From Endocalyx cinctus (lineage: Eukaryota > Ascomycota > Sordariomycetes > Amphisphaeriales > Apiosporaceae), in the NCBI GenBank assembly GCA_001600455.1, contig BCKC01000005.1, positions 2,976,001-3,040,000 on the forward strand: a DNA stretch of 64,000 bases, read 5' to 3'. Position numbers and translations under genes: made by a program. The notes beneath the pieces were generated by a model. The model did no database searches, was not told where the DNA came from, and saw only the letters and a list, made by a program, of their open reading frames with translations. Below are positions 23,646 through 35,627 of this stretch, one piece after another (within the stretch, counting starts at the first letter, position 1; each line of letters starts with the position of its first letter).

Positions 23646-25027
23646 ATGACGTGTTCCGAAAACCCCCCTCCTTCCGGTGTGAAGGTAATCATCGTCGGTG
23701 CTGGTTTTGCCGGCCTGTGTGCGGCGATAGAATGTAATCGGAAGGGTCATTCTGTTATCTTGCTAGAGAAAGTGAAGAACTTAAAGCCGCTGGGAGATCT
23801 CATCTCATTTGGCCCTAACGCGGCGCATGCCTTTAAAAAATGGGGGAACGTCATGGAAATCTTGGATCCGCTTTGTTACAAGAGTCCTGGGATCGACTAC
23901 TTTGACTGGACTGGAAAATTCGTAACTAGACAGAACTGGAACGAAACGGAATCTTTCGGCGACAGCGTCAGTGGTCATCGGGGAGAGATTCACTTAGTGA
24001 TCATGCAGTATGCTATAGATCAGGGTATTGATATACGACTAGGACAAAACGTCGTCGATTATTTCGAGACAGACGACGCAGCTGGTGTGATCTCGAATGG
24101 GGAGAAGATTACCGGCGACTGCGTCATTGCCGCCGAAGGCGTGAAAAGCCCGGGCAGGAAAATCGTCTTAGGTTTCGAAGACCAACCAAAACCTTCCGGC
24201 TATGCCGTCTACCGTGCATGGTACGATTCCGAGCTCCTTGCCCAAAATGACCTCACCAAGCACTTAGTGAATAACGGAGACACGCACACGGGCTGGGTAA
24301 GTTGACCTGATTATACGTCATTTCGATGATCACCTTGGGAGTAGTTATTCAAATTGTTTTCATCCATGCCACGTCTCAAAACTCTTCAAGATCTATGACT
24401 TACCACCGAAAACAGATTGGCCGTGATAAGCATTTCTTAGCGACTTCGTTGAAGAATGGTAAAGACTTCAGCTGGGTCTTGACACACATGGATGATGCCG
24501 ATATAGAAGAAAGCTGGCAATATCCCGGCAAGGTTGAGGATGTCCTACGAGACTTGGAAGGGTGGGATCCCGTTGCCCTGGAGCTAGTCAAAGCGACTCC
24601 GGCGGACAAGTTGGTGGACTACAAGCTCGTGTTTCGGGATCCGCTACCTACCTTCATCTCGAAGAAGGCGCGTATCGCCTTGATCGGTGACGCCGCTCAC
24701 CCTTTTTTGCCCACGTCTATACAAGGCGCTGCCCAGGCCATCGAGGACGGAGTGACCATCGCTGTGTGTCTGACGAGAGCCGGCAAAGCACACGTCCCAC
24801 AAGCCATGCGTACTTACGAGGCCATCAGGTATAAGCGTGTGCACCGGATACAACAGACGGGAGTCACTAACCGTGAGCAGTGGCACAAAGCCGACTGGGA
24901 TGCGATCTGGAAGGATCCAAAATCCTTACACATCAAGCGTGAGGCTTGGATGTTGGCGTTTGACCCTGAAACACATGCTGAAGAAGTGTATAAAGAAACG
25001 GCTAGAGAGCTCGGGAAAACCACTTAG
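23646..25027 (+). CDS. FAD-dependent aromatic-type monooxygenase (salicylate hydroxylase-like)
   Basis: Exons 23646-24296 and 24416-25027 give 420 residues. The 119-bp intron joins GDTHTGW to IGRDKHFLA, as in relatives. The FAD-binding Rossmann motif VIIVGAGFAGLCAA is at residues 14-28, with the acidic end of strand 2 (LLEK) near residue 42. The DG-type region is replaced by CVIAAEGVKSPGR, and the second FAD motif is ALIGDAAHPFLP. No signal peptide or membrane anchor is seen, so it is presumably cytosolic. The family hydroxylates aromatic or polyketide substrates with NAD(P)H and O2. The neighbouring MFS carrier and Zn2Cys6 regulator suggest a dedicated metabolite pathway; the substrate cannot be read from sequence. 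Confidence 0.88.
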
Positions 25028-25693
25028 AGAATTTGGCGTGATGAAATATGCGTTGAAATTCTCAATTAGTTGGCTTTATTATACTTGATTGAACGTGCAT
25101 AGTTGTGCTTGAATGAAAACTTGAATTCCAACATTGAGATCCAAACCATTCTGCTATTCGTTGGTTGGTATGTAGCTCAGACGCGTAGCTTCCAAGGCAA
25201 GCCTATGTATCATGCGTTCAGACAACGTGACAGTTCGAAAGCACTGAGGATCAGATTAAGATATATAAGACTAGGCTTAGCTCATCTTGATAAGTATATT
25301 ACTTCGCCAACGATTTCTATCATAGTATCACTAGCGAGTATAAGAAAAGAAGAAAATAACACAATCGAAATATTACATCTACCTTATTATCGACGTACCT
25401 GTATATTAGTGTTCAGACGAAATTAATCCTTTTTCAAGGTAGATAGCTATAGCAAGATTGTGTGAAAGCAAGTATGAAGCTGTCAAGGTAATAAAAATGG
25501 TAGTATGATGAGGCTAGTGAAGGTTTTTGATATCTCTTTAGTGGGTTCCCACTTCCCTTAATAAATTCGTCATATACTTTGGAAATCAATAATGCGATAA
25601 TCTCTCTATCTATAGCTAATAATGAATTTTGGGCACCGTATCGTAAACTCTCTTTACAAATAAGATTCTCCTGTTTTGGAGGATCACTCTGAT
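25028..25693. other. intergenic between convergent genes
   Basis: Holds the 3' regions of the convergent monooxygenase and MFS genes. The open frame at 25103-25426 has no family support. Confidence 0.5.
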
Positions 25694-27525
25694 TTATATC
25701 GCCATACCAGTCTTCTTGCGAAACTTATCAGCATAGAAGTACACAGGTATGCCGAAAAGACCAATAACCCCGGTTAGTAGCCCGTAGATACCAAAACTGG
25801 TGAAATAACCTAGATTATTGGAGAAGCTGACAATGCCATAACCCATCCCAAAACTTATCGTGTCCCGAAGTACGGCAACTAGGGTCATGACAGCTAAGGA
25901 ATCTTCAGCCACTGACACATTTGCCAGGTAAATAAGGGTTGCTTCTATGATACCGCAGAAGGATTGGTAGAAAAGGGATATTATGAAGACGACCGAAAAC
26001 CAATGGGGCTGTTTACCGCCAGGGCTCGTGATGAAATAATTCTGAGCAAGAGCCCCAAACCCTACGTTGGCAACGATGCCTGTGATGATCGGTATTATCA
26101 AGACGACAAGACGATGTTCCGGGATGCTTGTGCCGCCATTGCGCCTTGCTAGCCATAAGGTCACCTTATCGTTACCCCAACCCAGACAGGCCCAGTTGAC
26201 TGTAGAAAGCAGAAGAGTCAGAAAATATTATAGGGAAACACGAGTATGGAAAAAGGTTCCATGTGTGGACTAACCAATAGAAACTAAGGCGGGGCCGATG
26301 TTGATCAAACCAACGTTCTCTGCTGCCCAGGACCAAGGAGGACTGACAAGCATTGAGGCATAGTACGTTGATGCGGCAAGAAGACTCCTGGAGGCGTAAA
26401 GCACACAATTAGCTCCGACAAGAGAAGAAAAAAGTGACAAGCCTTTGCTACTTACCCACACATAATGGTATTAATTCCCGCATTCCACCACATGGCTGGA
26501 GAAAGACCGTAGACAGCCATACTCTTGAAGAACCATCTCACACTGTGATGCTTAGAACCGCGCACTTTAGGTGCCCAAAGTTTGAGTTGTCTAGAAAGAA
26601 TGAATGGTTCATATTCGCCGCTGGGTGTGGTATCGATGTTGTTCCTGAAAGTGGGATAATCGATAAGTCGTACTCGCGGAAGAAGAGCGTTATCATCGCG
26701 ATTATATCGAGTTTCGGGCATGAAAAAAAACATTGCGACCAATGTAGCGGCAGCGATACCGGCGAACATGAGAAACGGGGCTTTGAAGTCTACCTTTACG
26801 GCCATGTAGTTAGTAGCGATGCTCAGTGAAAGCTGAAGAACCAGCTGTCCAGCCATCAAAACTCCCATCATGGTGCCTCTTTCGTGAACAAAGCTTATCT
26901 CTTGGACTAGCACGTAAACAAGGCAGTCGGTGGGACCTGCTGCGAGGCCCTCAACGACGCGCGCGGCAAGCAGCGACTCATACGACGTCGAAAATGCGCC
27001 CCAGAGGGAAGACACCAGCAGGACAGCGTTCGCCACAAGGAGGGAAAAGCGCCTGCCGTACGCGATGGCCAAAGGTGTGAAGATGAGCTGTCCCGGCGCG
27101 ATCATTGGCATGATGATGGTGAGAAGCAGGTTAATTTGTTGAGCGCTGGCGTCGGGAAAACGTTCCTGGACCGAAGGTTCAAAGTTGAGGAGAAAGGCCT
27201 GGATGGAGAGCGCTGCCGAACTCCAGAACATGAGGATGACTAAGATGGCCCATTTTCTAATAGGATGCCAGTTCACGGGATCGGCCGGGTCTGTCGTCGG
27301 TGTCGGGATAAGGTAGATATTTCCCTCGGTATCGACTAGCTGACTGCTACCCGTGATGTCGCCGACTTTATTAGTCGCATCGCTTACTGCACGCCCTTCG
27401 GAGTCAACAAAGACAAATCTTCAAAATGGGAACGAGCACGAAGAGAAATGTAACAAACTTGAACAGGATCTCGTTTCCTCAACATCATCTTGCTTCGTAT
27501 TGTGTTGATCGATTTTCGAATCCAT
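25694..27525 (-). CDS. MFS transporter (DHA1-like)
   Basis: Inferred exons 27525-27459, 27386-26456, 26387-26275 and 26199-25694 give 538 residues in frame. The first intron (GTTTGT donor, GTGCAG acceptor, 72 bp) is my least certain junction; the frame upstream of 27420 is otherwise blocked. A cytosolic N-terminal tail precedes DPADPVNW, the usual entry to the first helix. About 12 hydrophobic helices follow, including LAIAYGRRFSLL (motif A region) and VVEGLAAGPTDCLVYVLVQ. SPPWSW and a C-terminal WGNDKVTLWLARRNGG loop are typical of fungal DHA1-type carriers. It is convergent with the FAD monooxygenase and divergent from the Zn2Cys6 regulator, so it probably exports or imports a compound handled by that enzyme. 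Substrate unknown. Confidence 0.85.
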
Positions 27526-28451
27526 TATTGGGGGGTTAAGGTTAATTAGTTTGGCAGAGCGTTTGAGTCCAAACTTTTGCGCAACGAGATAGATAAAAAA
27601 GAATGCGACAGGACGAGGTAGCTCGAATATAAATACGATCGACTTGAACGCAGCATCACTAATCAGTCGTCAAAAGCTCATGATACTAATTCCAAGATTC
27701 GTACAATAGCCCAAACCTATTTAGCTATACCCAGGTCAGACAGATGCATTTTGGTTGGCATATGTGATACCCTCGCTCTGCCTCTTCCACCAGCTATACC
27801 AATGATAAAACGCCTCTATCTCCAGTACCGACGCCAAATCCAGCTAAACAAGATAAGAACCCCCATATCTGTGCTGTAGTATACGAGTATATGACTTTAT
27901 CATCTCCACGTTTCCTTATCAGCACACGATTTCGATGGTGTCCGATAACCCCTGAAAGCCAGGGTCCAAAGGTTAATCAAGATTTCACTATGGCTTCTCA
28001 TTGGATAAGATTATAGTGATAATACGTTAGCACATATTAAGTTACCTCTCAATGTTTACATGAGATCTGATTCGGGATTATCAACTCCATCCAATATGAG
28101 CACTAGACTTAATTCGGAAGTATAACGCGGCTTCATTGATTGGCTAGGAAATGATCATGTATTTGATATCAGAAATATCTATAGATTCCTTTATTCAAAC
28201 ACGAGGATCGATGCAAGAAAAGGAAAAGCTTGAACATCTGCGGACTTAGGTTTTAGATGTCGACTTATCTACGCTAAATACGTTGTATGGTGTCGCAGAT
28301 ATTCGTAATCACCAAATATTACTATCAGGTGGGATCCAATTTAATTTTTCAATGAAGCTCCTATCGCCCACTTTAATTGCGATATATTGTAGCCTTCAAG
28401 CTTATATTCACCCAATCTTAAAGTGTGGTTCCATTACAACCTGCATCGACG
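27526..28451. promoter_or_regulatory. bidirectional promoter region (MFS transporter / Zn2Cys6 regulator)
   Basis: A 0.9-kb spacer separates the divergent starts of the carrier and the regulator. It has no supported coding sequence. No clear paired CGG/CCG operator was identified by eye. Confidence 0.45.
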
Positions 28452-30245
28452 ATGTTGACTAGGTCAACCAATACAGACCTCCCACCAAAATTTCGTAGAT
28501 CTTACGGAGGTAAGAATGGATTGACGTACATGCCCATTCAATTGCATCTTATTACTAACTGGTGAAATTCATTCTTCACGAGCAGGTTGCGAAGCTTGCC
28601 GTAATCGTCATATCCGTTGTGATAAAGGTCTTCCGGGTTGCTCTCAGTGCGTACAGCGAGGCAACGAATGTCCCGGGTATGAAAAAAAGTTCCGATGGGT
28701 AGCAGGGCCCTCGTCGAGAAACAAGAAAAAGAGTACCGGTAGTCTCGAAGTGGCCACAATAGATTGTGAGTCGATGGGCATCAAGTCATACCCAAACTTT
28801 ATATTATACAAGCCGAGCTACTTACACTGCACGGCTCCTGCGTAGCTACAAGCACTACCGTGTCGCAAGGTGATAGAATCGGGCTCCACCGGGATCAGAT
28901 CGTCTTGGCTCTGACACCACTATATACATTTCCGGCATTTGATGTGGAGACTTCTGAACATTTTCGACGAAGCTACTTCATCGATCATTACTTTAATCAC
29001 ACAGCCAATCTTGTGTCTATAATAGAAGGGCCCAATCACCCTTTCGGCGAAGGTCTCCGACAGTACCTAGACCGCAATGGTTCCCTCTACTTCACTCTCG
29101 TAGCAATAGGAGCGTTACACGTCCACAACTCCAGTCTTGATCAGACCGCCGGTGCTTATGCTTGGAATTACCGGGCCCAGGCTCTTGCGGCCTTGCAAAG
29201 AGACCTCCAGGAGGAATCAGCTTCAGTTGAGACACTAGTGACTGTACTATTCCTAGGCATGTCTGAGGTAAGAATATACAATAATACTCTACTCGTATTC
29301 TTTCTTCACGCTGCTTCTTTCGTTTGTTAACCATACCTCCCGTCGTACTATTAGTCCTGGTTCGACGCGATGAACTCCGGATCTGCGCATATCAACGCAG
29401 CCAAGCGAATTCTCCTGCAAAGAGCAGACTCCGGGCTTGAAATTCCCCTATTCGCCATTCGCTGGCTTTGCTGGGCGGAGACGCTGGCAAGTTTTGTGAC
29501 CGACGATGAGGGGCTCGTCTTTACCGCTCCAGATACGTATGCGCGCCTGGAAGCGATCAGCTACCCAGATCCCGCGAGATACTATATTGGAAATACCGGG
29601 GTGGATCCTCTACTCGGCAATTGGGAAACTCTTATGCCTCTAGTAGGTCGGGTCGGGGCCATATCCAGGCGTCTGCGGAGAGATGCCGCTACCCGCGAAC
29701 TTGAAGAAGCGATTTCCGACTGCGAAACCGGGCTACTCGAGTGGCAGTATCCAGGCGTATCCCTCCTCGATCACGATGGCTACTCCTTTGATTCCCTTTT
29801 CTCTCGCCAGTGCGTCGACGATGCTGCATCATTTTACTGCATAGCAGAAGCCTATCGGCTCTCGGCCCTGTTACTTTTGTATAAATACTGTCCTACACTA
29901 TTAGAAAAGCGGTTAACTTTGTGTCGTGATGGCACCAGTACGTCAGAGTTCTTAGTTCGCTTAGCATCATCAACTGTTCTGCTGCTACAGCAAATCCCAC
30001 CAGAGAGTCGACTTTGGCGCGTTAGCTCGATACCAATTCTCTCAGCAGGGCAGCTGGTCACGGAATCTTATGACCGGGATTTTCTTCGTTCCGTAATTGA
30101 TAGTTTAAGTCGAGAAACCCAGATAACTACGGTTAGTATGGTAGGCGGGCTCTTGGAAGACGTATGGTGTAGAAGAGATAGTGGTTGTGAAGTACTCTGG
30201 ACGGATGTTTTGAACGAAAGAGGATTTCCAATTCTCGTCAACTGA
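28452..30245 (+). CDS. Zn2Cys6 transcription factor with fungal-specific domain
   Basis: Exons 28452-28509, 28586-28765, 28846-29267 and 29355-30245 give 516 residues. The zinc cluster starts at residue 21 (CEACRNRHIRC, then CSQC and EC) with spacing C-x2-C-x6-C-x6-C-x2-C-x6-C. The first intron sits just before it (SYGG/CEACRNR). A basic linker follows (RNKKKSTG). The long helical C-terminal part (YFTLVAIGALH, ALAALQRDL, VLFLGMSESWFDAMNSGSAHI) matches the fungal-specific transcription factor 2 type. It is divergent from the MFS gene and near the FAD monooxygenase, which suggests local pathway control. The next element downstream is an A29 tract. Confidence 0.9.
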
Positions 30246-30256
30246 GAAATTTCCTG

Positions 30257-30288
<32 letters not shown>

Positions 30289-31395
30289 AATTTTTTTTCG
30301 TTATCAGTGTGTTGAACAGTATGGTCGATGATGAGAATGCATTAATTGATTATGATAAATGTATTGATTGATTCTATCTAATTGTTATTCTAATACGAGA
30401 TGGTCTCTATTGAGGGAGGTGGGGACCCACCAAACTACTAGCCCACTTCACACATATATCAACACCTCCATTAAATCTTATTCACTTACGAGATCATCTA
30501 TCTTTTATACAACTTTTTGCTCAATCAATTGCTTCATTGTAGCTATCTCAAGATATATTCATTCGATTGAGTTACCTTTGTCTCGTTGCCTGATACCGTG
30601 ATAGTGTCTGCCTTAGCAATGCTATTATCCTCTTGTAACCGTTGCGAATGAACGGCAGGATGGGTAAAAATATCATAAATTTCTTACCTAGTACCCTTAT
30701 TAATATTACTATATATAACCGATAAAAATGTCCTACACTTCTGAATGGTGCTGATCCACATTCACCGAATTTATTATCTAGTATCACCATGTGCGATGAC
30801 GGGCGTGACTGCGCAACCCTCTCCTCGTCTACAAACAGGTTGAAACAGTCTTGCCGAAGCGTAAAGTCTACGAAGGCCATATAACTTTGGAAAAATGTTG
30901 TGTGCTCTGAAATACAGCCACAACTATTAGAGAGGACTCATACGGCTATCTCAAGTGGACAAGCCTCCCACTAGGAGTTTGATGCTTGACTAACTAAATG
31001 TTTCTCATTTTCATCATTAAGAGAATTTTTCACTTATCCTGTACCTTAGTGTCTCCTATTTGCCATTATTAACGCTTGAAGAGACGCCCTTGAGCTGACG
31101 AAGAGTTATTAGACACGGGCTTAATGGGTAGACTGTCGTAATAGCCTGATCATCCACTGGACTGGTTTGTATCTACGGCAGTATTACTCACGACGTGTGA
31201 CGTATATAGATAATGGCCTCAGTAATTAAACGAATACAACCTACATCTTATTCTCATATCTTCGTCATAAAAGAATGACGAGCTAAATTTATCTCGCAAA
31301 CCTGGAGTTTCGTATATTACGTTGAATGGATTGAAACTCAATTCAGGATAAGTTACATCAAACATTGAAACATATTGAATCATAGAGCGTTGAGT
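30246..31395. other. intergenic; starts with an A29 tract
   Basis: An uninterrupted run of 29 A at 30257-30285 lies just after the regulator's stop. The rest is AT-rich. A 102-codon minus-strand frame (30572-30880) has no family support and is not called. Confidence 0.5.
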
Positions 31396-31653
31396 CTAGT
31401 TATATTTCGTTCTCCTACCAATTTGAACTGCAGGACGCTGCTCAATTCTGTCCACCCACTTCAATAAATAAGGGAAATCCTCCACCTCCTTCGCAGTAAG
31501 GCCAGTGAATTCCCAGAAGCTCACCCAGGGCCATGCTCGGATATCGGCGACGGAATACTTGCCCTTGCTGCGGCCAGCTAGATAATCTCTGGGTTCCCCT
31601 GTATATTTTCCAGAGAGACGAATTTCGGTTGGAGAAACTTCTCTCCTTAAGCA
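31396..31653 (-). pseudogene. glutathione S-transferase C-terminal remnant
   Basis: The minus-strand frame ending at the stop 31398-31396 encodes about 85 residues with clear GST C-domain features: GKYTGEPRDYLAG, KGKYSVADIRAWPWVSFWE and LLKWVDRIEQRPAVQIGRR. These match the C-terminal half of fungal Ure2p/GstA-type GSTs. An in-frame TAA lies immediately upstream (31656-31654). There is no initiator Met and no thioredoxin-like N-terminal domain within the preceding kilobase. It is therefore a truncated remnant, or a terminal exon whose partner has been lost. The preserved reading frame suggests the loss is fairly recent. Confidence 0.75.
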
Positions 31654-31725
31654 TTAATCTATGTTATTCAACACTCCATAAGAAACCTATCTCACACCAG
31701 TCTCTTACAAAAGTAGTACTATTAA

Positions 31726-32007
31726 ACTAAGTTGTTCAGGAAGTTATTTTTAATTTTACCGATTTATTTGTAGGGTTACCCCGTGGAGATAAGGAAATTA
31801 ATATTAACGAATTATTCGAGGGAAACTAGTATGAAACTATTACCGAAGGATTTAGCGATAATATTCTCGAGAATATTAAATTGTTAGCCGAATACTGGTC
31901 CCGCAAGAAAAAGAAACTTTGCTTTCCTTTTAAAGCTTTAACTGTGGAAGGAAAGAACTTATGGCCTAACACCGACGGAATAATAAATGAAAGAATCATT
32001 CGTTAAA
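31726..32007 (+). pseudogene. decayed coding fragment of unknown family
   Basis: A plus-strand frame reads like protein (FTDLFVGLPRGDKEININ, then a TAG at about 31828, then ILENIKLLAEYW, KKLCFPFKALTVEGKNLWP) and ends at TAA after NERIIR. It has one internal stop and no good start. Sense continues briefly after the TAA (MRVRCKLVWVARYQGRLNP). I do not recognise the family. It may be a transposon-derived or host gene fragment. It lies back to back with the GST remnant, suggesting a rearrangement scar. Confidence 0.35.
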
Positions 32008-32238
32008 TGCGTGTCAGATGTAAGCTGGTATGGGTGGCGCGTTACCAGGGGAGACTTAACCCCTAAAAGCGTCTACCTTATTTCCGGCGCTATACCAACC
32101 GCTAGATCCGCAATGGAAGTCTATCGGATATAAAACACTAAGAAGAGACTCATAATGTAAAGTGAATTGGCATTTATCATACTGAAAAATATTCCCAAAT
32201 TAATTCCAAGCTTGATCATCAATTCTACAGATATCACC

Positions 32239-33303
32239 ATGGTCAAGGAATACGCCAAGGACCAGCCTCAAGGCTTCACCAACCGCATAGAAAGATTAGC
32301 GATTGTTGGAGTAAGTACGTTCAACTCCCCCAATCGAAAAAAATCTCTAACCGATTCTTAGGCCAGTGGTCAAATAGGGAGTGTCTTAACCAAAGGTCTT
32401 CTCGAAAACGGCAGACATGTCATAACGGCCATCACACGACCAAGCAGCACCAGCAAGCTGCCAGACGGCATCAAAGTCGTCCGCGTAGATTACAGCGGCG
32501 ATGATGACATAGCCGTCGTCGAAGCGCTCCGGGGTCAGCAGGTACTGATCATTACCATGTCCGTCCACGCCCCCCGAGACAACGTCGGCAAGCTTATCCG
32601 CGCAGCCGCCAAGGCCGGCGTCGGGTACGTCCTGCCGAACTGGTTCGGCCACGACGCCGACGACGATGCGCTGTGCGACGATAGCATGCTGACGCCCGCA
32701 CGCGACGCCGTCATCGCCGAGACGAAGAGCCTCGGCGTCAGCTCCTACCTGCTCCTGAGTACCGGGTTCTGGTACGAGTTTAGTCTGGGCGGCGGACCCG
32801 ACCGATACGGGTTTGATTTCCGAAAGCGGTCGCTCGTCCTCTTCGGCGACGGAAATGTCCCTATCACCACCACGACTTGGCCTCAGTGCGGACGGGCCGT
32901 GGCCAGCTTGCTGAGTCTGAAAGAATTTCCCGAAGACGAAGACGACAAGTCCCCTACGCTTTCTCAATTTCGCGACAGCTGTGTTCGGGTTTCGAGTTTC
33001 CGCGTCACTCAGCGGGACATGTTTGAGAGTGTTAAGAGAGTGACGGGAACTGTCGATGCTGACTGGACTATCACTCACGAGTCAGCCGCAAAGCGCTGGC
33101 AGGATGGTCGAGCCGCCCTGAAGCAGGGGGATTGGCATGCTTTCACGAAGATGCTGTATAGTCGCATGTTTTTTCCCAGTGACCAAGAGTCTAAGCGGGA
33201 ATTTCATAATGATCTCCTTGGTCTACCCCTTGAAGACTTGGATACGGCAACTGCGGTGGGAATTAAAATGGGGGAGAGCGGAGAGGTTCCCTTTTCTCAC
33301 TAG
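32239..33303 (+). CDS. NmrA-like / isoflavone reductase-like NAD(P)-binding protein
   Basis: Exons 32239-32310 and 32362-33303 give 337 residues. The 51-bp intron falls inside the nucleotide-binding loop and joins LAIVG to ASGQIGSVL, restoring GxSGxIG (about residues 24-30). Further family marks are VITAITRPSS after strand 2, VLIITMSVH, VLPNWFGHDA, STGFWYEFSL and VPITTTTWPQCGRAVASLL. The family (atypical SDR, PCBER/NmrA type) contains NAD(P)H-dependent reductases of phenolic compounds as well as redox-sensing regulators. No signal peptide is seen. The stretch 32550-32760 is much more GC-rich than the rest of the gene. Placement beside the monooxygenase cluster suggests an aromatic substrate, which is inference. 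Confidence 0.85.
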
Positions 33304-34019
33304 CGAAGATGGGGAGGGATTATAGCAAGAGAAAAAGAAAGTAAAACATATTACTCATTACAATATGCAATTGTTAGCTCATTGTAACACAAAACTTTTT
33401 TTGGATAATTACTTTCGGTTGATTTCTTTATAACTTCAGATTATATAACTGTGAATATATACTAGAGCGAGTATATAAATGGTCAGTTGAACTGATACAT
33501 GATAAGAAATACAGCTTGGTGCATCCTTGAAAAGTGCAAATAGCTGAACAATGGATGATTTTCATAATTACTAACGTAAGCTATGAGAATCGATCGTTTT
33601 AACTAACAGAATCTTGTTTAGAAAGACAAAAGAAAAGGATATTTATGACTTAACAAAAGCGTTCTGCAGAAGCTTGGTACGCCGTTCGAATAGTCACGTG
33701 ATATAGACTTGAAGATCCGGGATGACTCACTAGCCCCTCTCTAGAACCGTTAAGGTGGAAGATGGAACCCCATCTCCATCGATGTTATCTTTTTGGCCAA
33801 TTGGATGTATCTCCCGCGACTTTTTCCTGGCCGAAATTTGCTGAAGAGGATGACAAATCATCGAACGTCGTCTAAGCGGGCGTACTTTTCCCATTAGTCT
33901 ACAGAAGCAACTTTGATTTTATAAATTCATGTCACTCAATAAATTAACCTCTCACGTATTACCATATCACTTATATTTCTCCCAATTACAGAACAGTGTC
34001 GGACTTGAACAACGCCGTA
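33304..34019. promoter_or_regulatory. intergenic; TGACTCA and CACGTG sites upstream of the GNAT gene
   Basis: A perfect TGACTCA (Gcn4/CPC1-type) occurs at 33723-33729, about 290 bp before the next start codon. A cacgtg word lies at about 33696-33701. Functional use is unproven. No gene is supported. Confidence 0.4.
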
Positions 34020-35015
34020 ATGACGAAAATCCCTACAAACAGTGTTGATGGCCCTCAGGTGAGAAATAAAGCGGGGCGGATTCCCATCATCCTTGTTCCT
34101 TGGGACCCAGACTCCCCCGAGCATCTAGAGCGTATGACACAACAGAGGATAGCTTGTGGTTGGAATGTTGATCAAGTCAAAAGCTGGAGTGAAAAGCAGA
34201 AAAGGGGTGATATCGGTCTTCATTGGATTGTAAGTCTTGTAGAGCCTCGGAAATTCGACTTCTTGAACATTTTCCTCCAATACTTGCCACACTCTAAAAC
34301 TTCACGCAGATCCTAGATCCATCGCACCCAGGAACAGATGCGAAACTTCAGGCGCATATCGCTGCGTATCCAAATGAAGCATCAATGCTTCGTAATACGT
34401 GCAAGGAGATATACTCAAAGAAGAACATACCGGATCCGGGAACCGAGTCTTTTCTTCCAATCGGCCACATTTCTTTAGATGGCGTATCATATGATAAAGA
34501 CTTACATACGGATCGGGACGGCGGCACCTATTCAATATTAACTTTTTACATATCGACTCCCCTGCAGAAGGGCGGTATCGGAGGGGCTGCCATGGATACT
34601 TGCGAAAGGTATGCACTGGCTCGCCAGGCTGAACTTATCGACTGCAGCGTACCGTCCTCTAATTATGTATTACGTGTGTAGGAAGGCGAAAGAAGACTTT
34701 GGCGCCAAGGTCATTACACTCGCGACGATATCAAATGATGAGTTGACGCCCGATAACCCCCGGCGGATAGCGCTTGGCCGCCCACCGCCTTCAAAGGTAT
34801 GTATAACTTATCCGCTTTTGCTTTCTTCTTCTTCTTCTTCCTGTTCTTCTTCTAATGTCTTTTCGAATCCACCCATTTAGCCAAGTAATCAAGATTGGTA
34901 TCAAAGTCGTGGCTACGTCCTCTATGCCGAAAAGGAAAATTCTTGGTTTGATACCGATCCTACCGGCAAGGCTTGGGGTTGTAAGGGATGCTATTTGCGA
35001 AAAGATCTCGTATAG
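34020..35015 (+). CDS. GNAT-type acetyltransferase-like protein
   Basis: Exons 34020-34229, 34310-34608, 34682-34796 and 34881-35015 give 252 residues; all junctions hold frame. The ATG at 34020 is the first in the frame (upstream residues would need a GTG). Residues about 115-165 carry a GNAT-like core (PIGHISLDG, then GTYSILTFYIS and a GGIGGAAMD loop in place of the usual Q/RxxGxG/A acetyl-CoA loop). This is followed by RKAKEDFGAKVITLATI and the typical end YQSRGYVLYAEKE with W. Substrate unknown; related fungal proteins are annotated only as GNAT-fold. The intron before the last exon is pyrimidine-rich with a TTC microsatellite-like tract. Confidence 0.72.
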
Positions 35016-35627
35016 TATCGTTAATTGTATGCCTAGTGCCGTAGAGAAGGAGAGCGCCCTCGAACGCGCCTATGCTCATGGCTTAACTGGCCCGCCCACT
35101 CTACTTGGCCCGTCTGCTCAAGAACTTGCCCCGGCTGCTTCTCAGATTGCTCAGCCCGAGTAATTATTTATTTTATGCTTTCGGTTGCAAGGAGGGTGTA
35201 GGACAATAAAAGGAAGACAAGGAGGGTAAATAGTGCTATATAAGACACTAGACCTAAGATTAGAGAACCTAACGGCAACTTTTTTTTTTTTCGGAAAAAA
35301 AAGTAGATGTATTCTATCGAGGCATGGTATAGTATAGGTATGGTATGGTGTATGGAAATGGGTAGATTGGGCGAGTTGTTAGATGATGGTATCTGCTTCA
35401 AACATTTATTCACCATCAGTCAAATCATCATTGACACGTGCTGTTACAGTTGCATACACGGAACAATAAGTCATGCTGCGGGTTGGGAAATTTTCACATT
35501 ATATTTTTTGGTCAATTATGGAGTAGTCGCACCTTCCTACCTCGAGTCGTTGATTCGAGGCCCCAGGATCTTACCGACATATTCCATCATACTATATACT
35601 GTACATGTGAATTATCCCGAACTTTTT
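35016..35627. other. intergenic between convergent genes
   Basis: Contains the 3' regions of the GNAT and acidic-protein genes. A T-run/A-run hairpin-like stretch lies at about 35280-35303. Nothing else was recognised. Confidence 0.5.

Noticed and set aside
32386..33078. 230-codon frame antisense to the NmrA-like gene
   Set aside because: No motif; the sense strand has a complete Rossmann gene.
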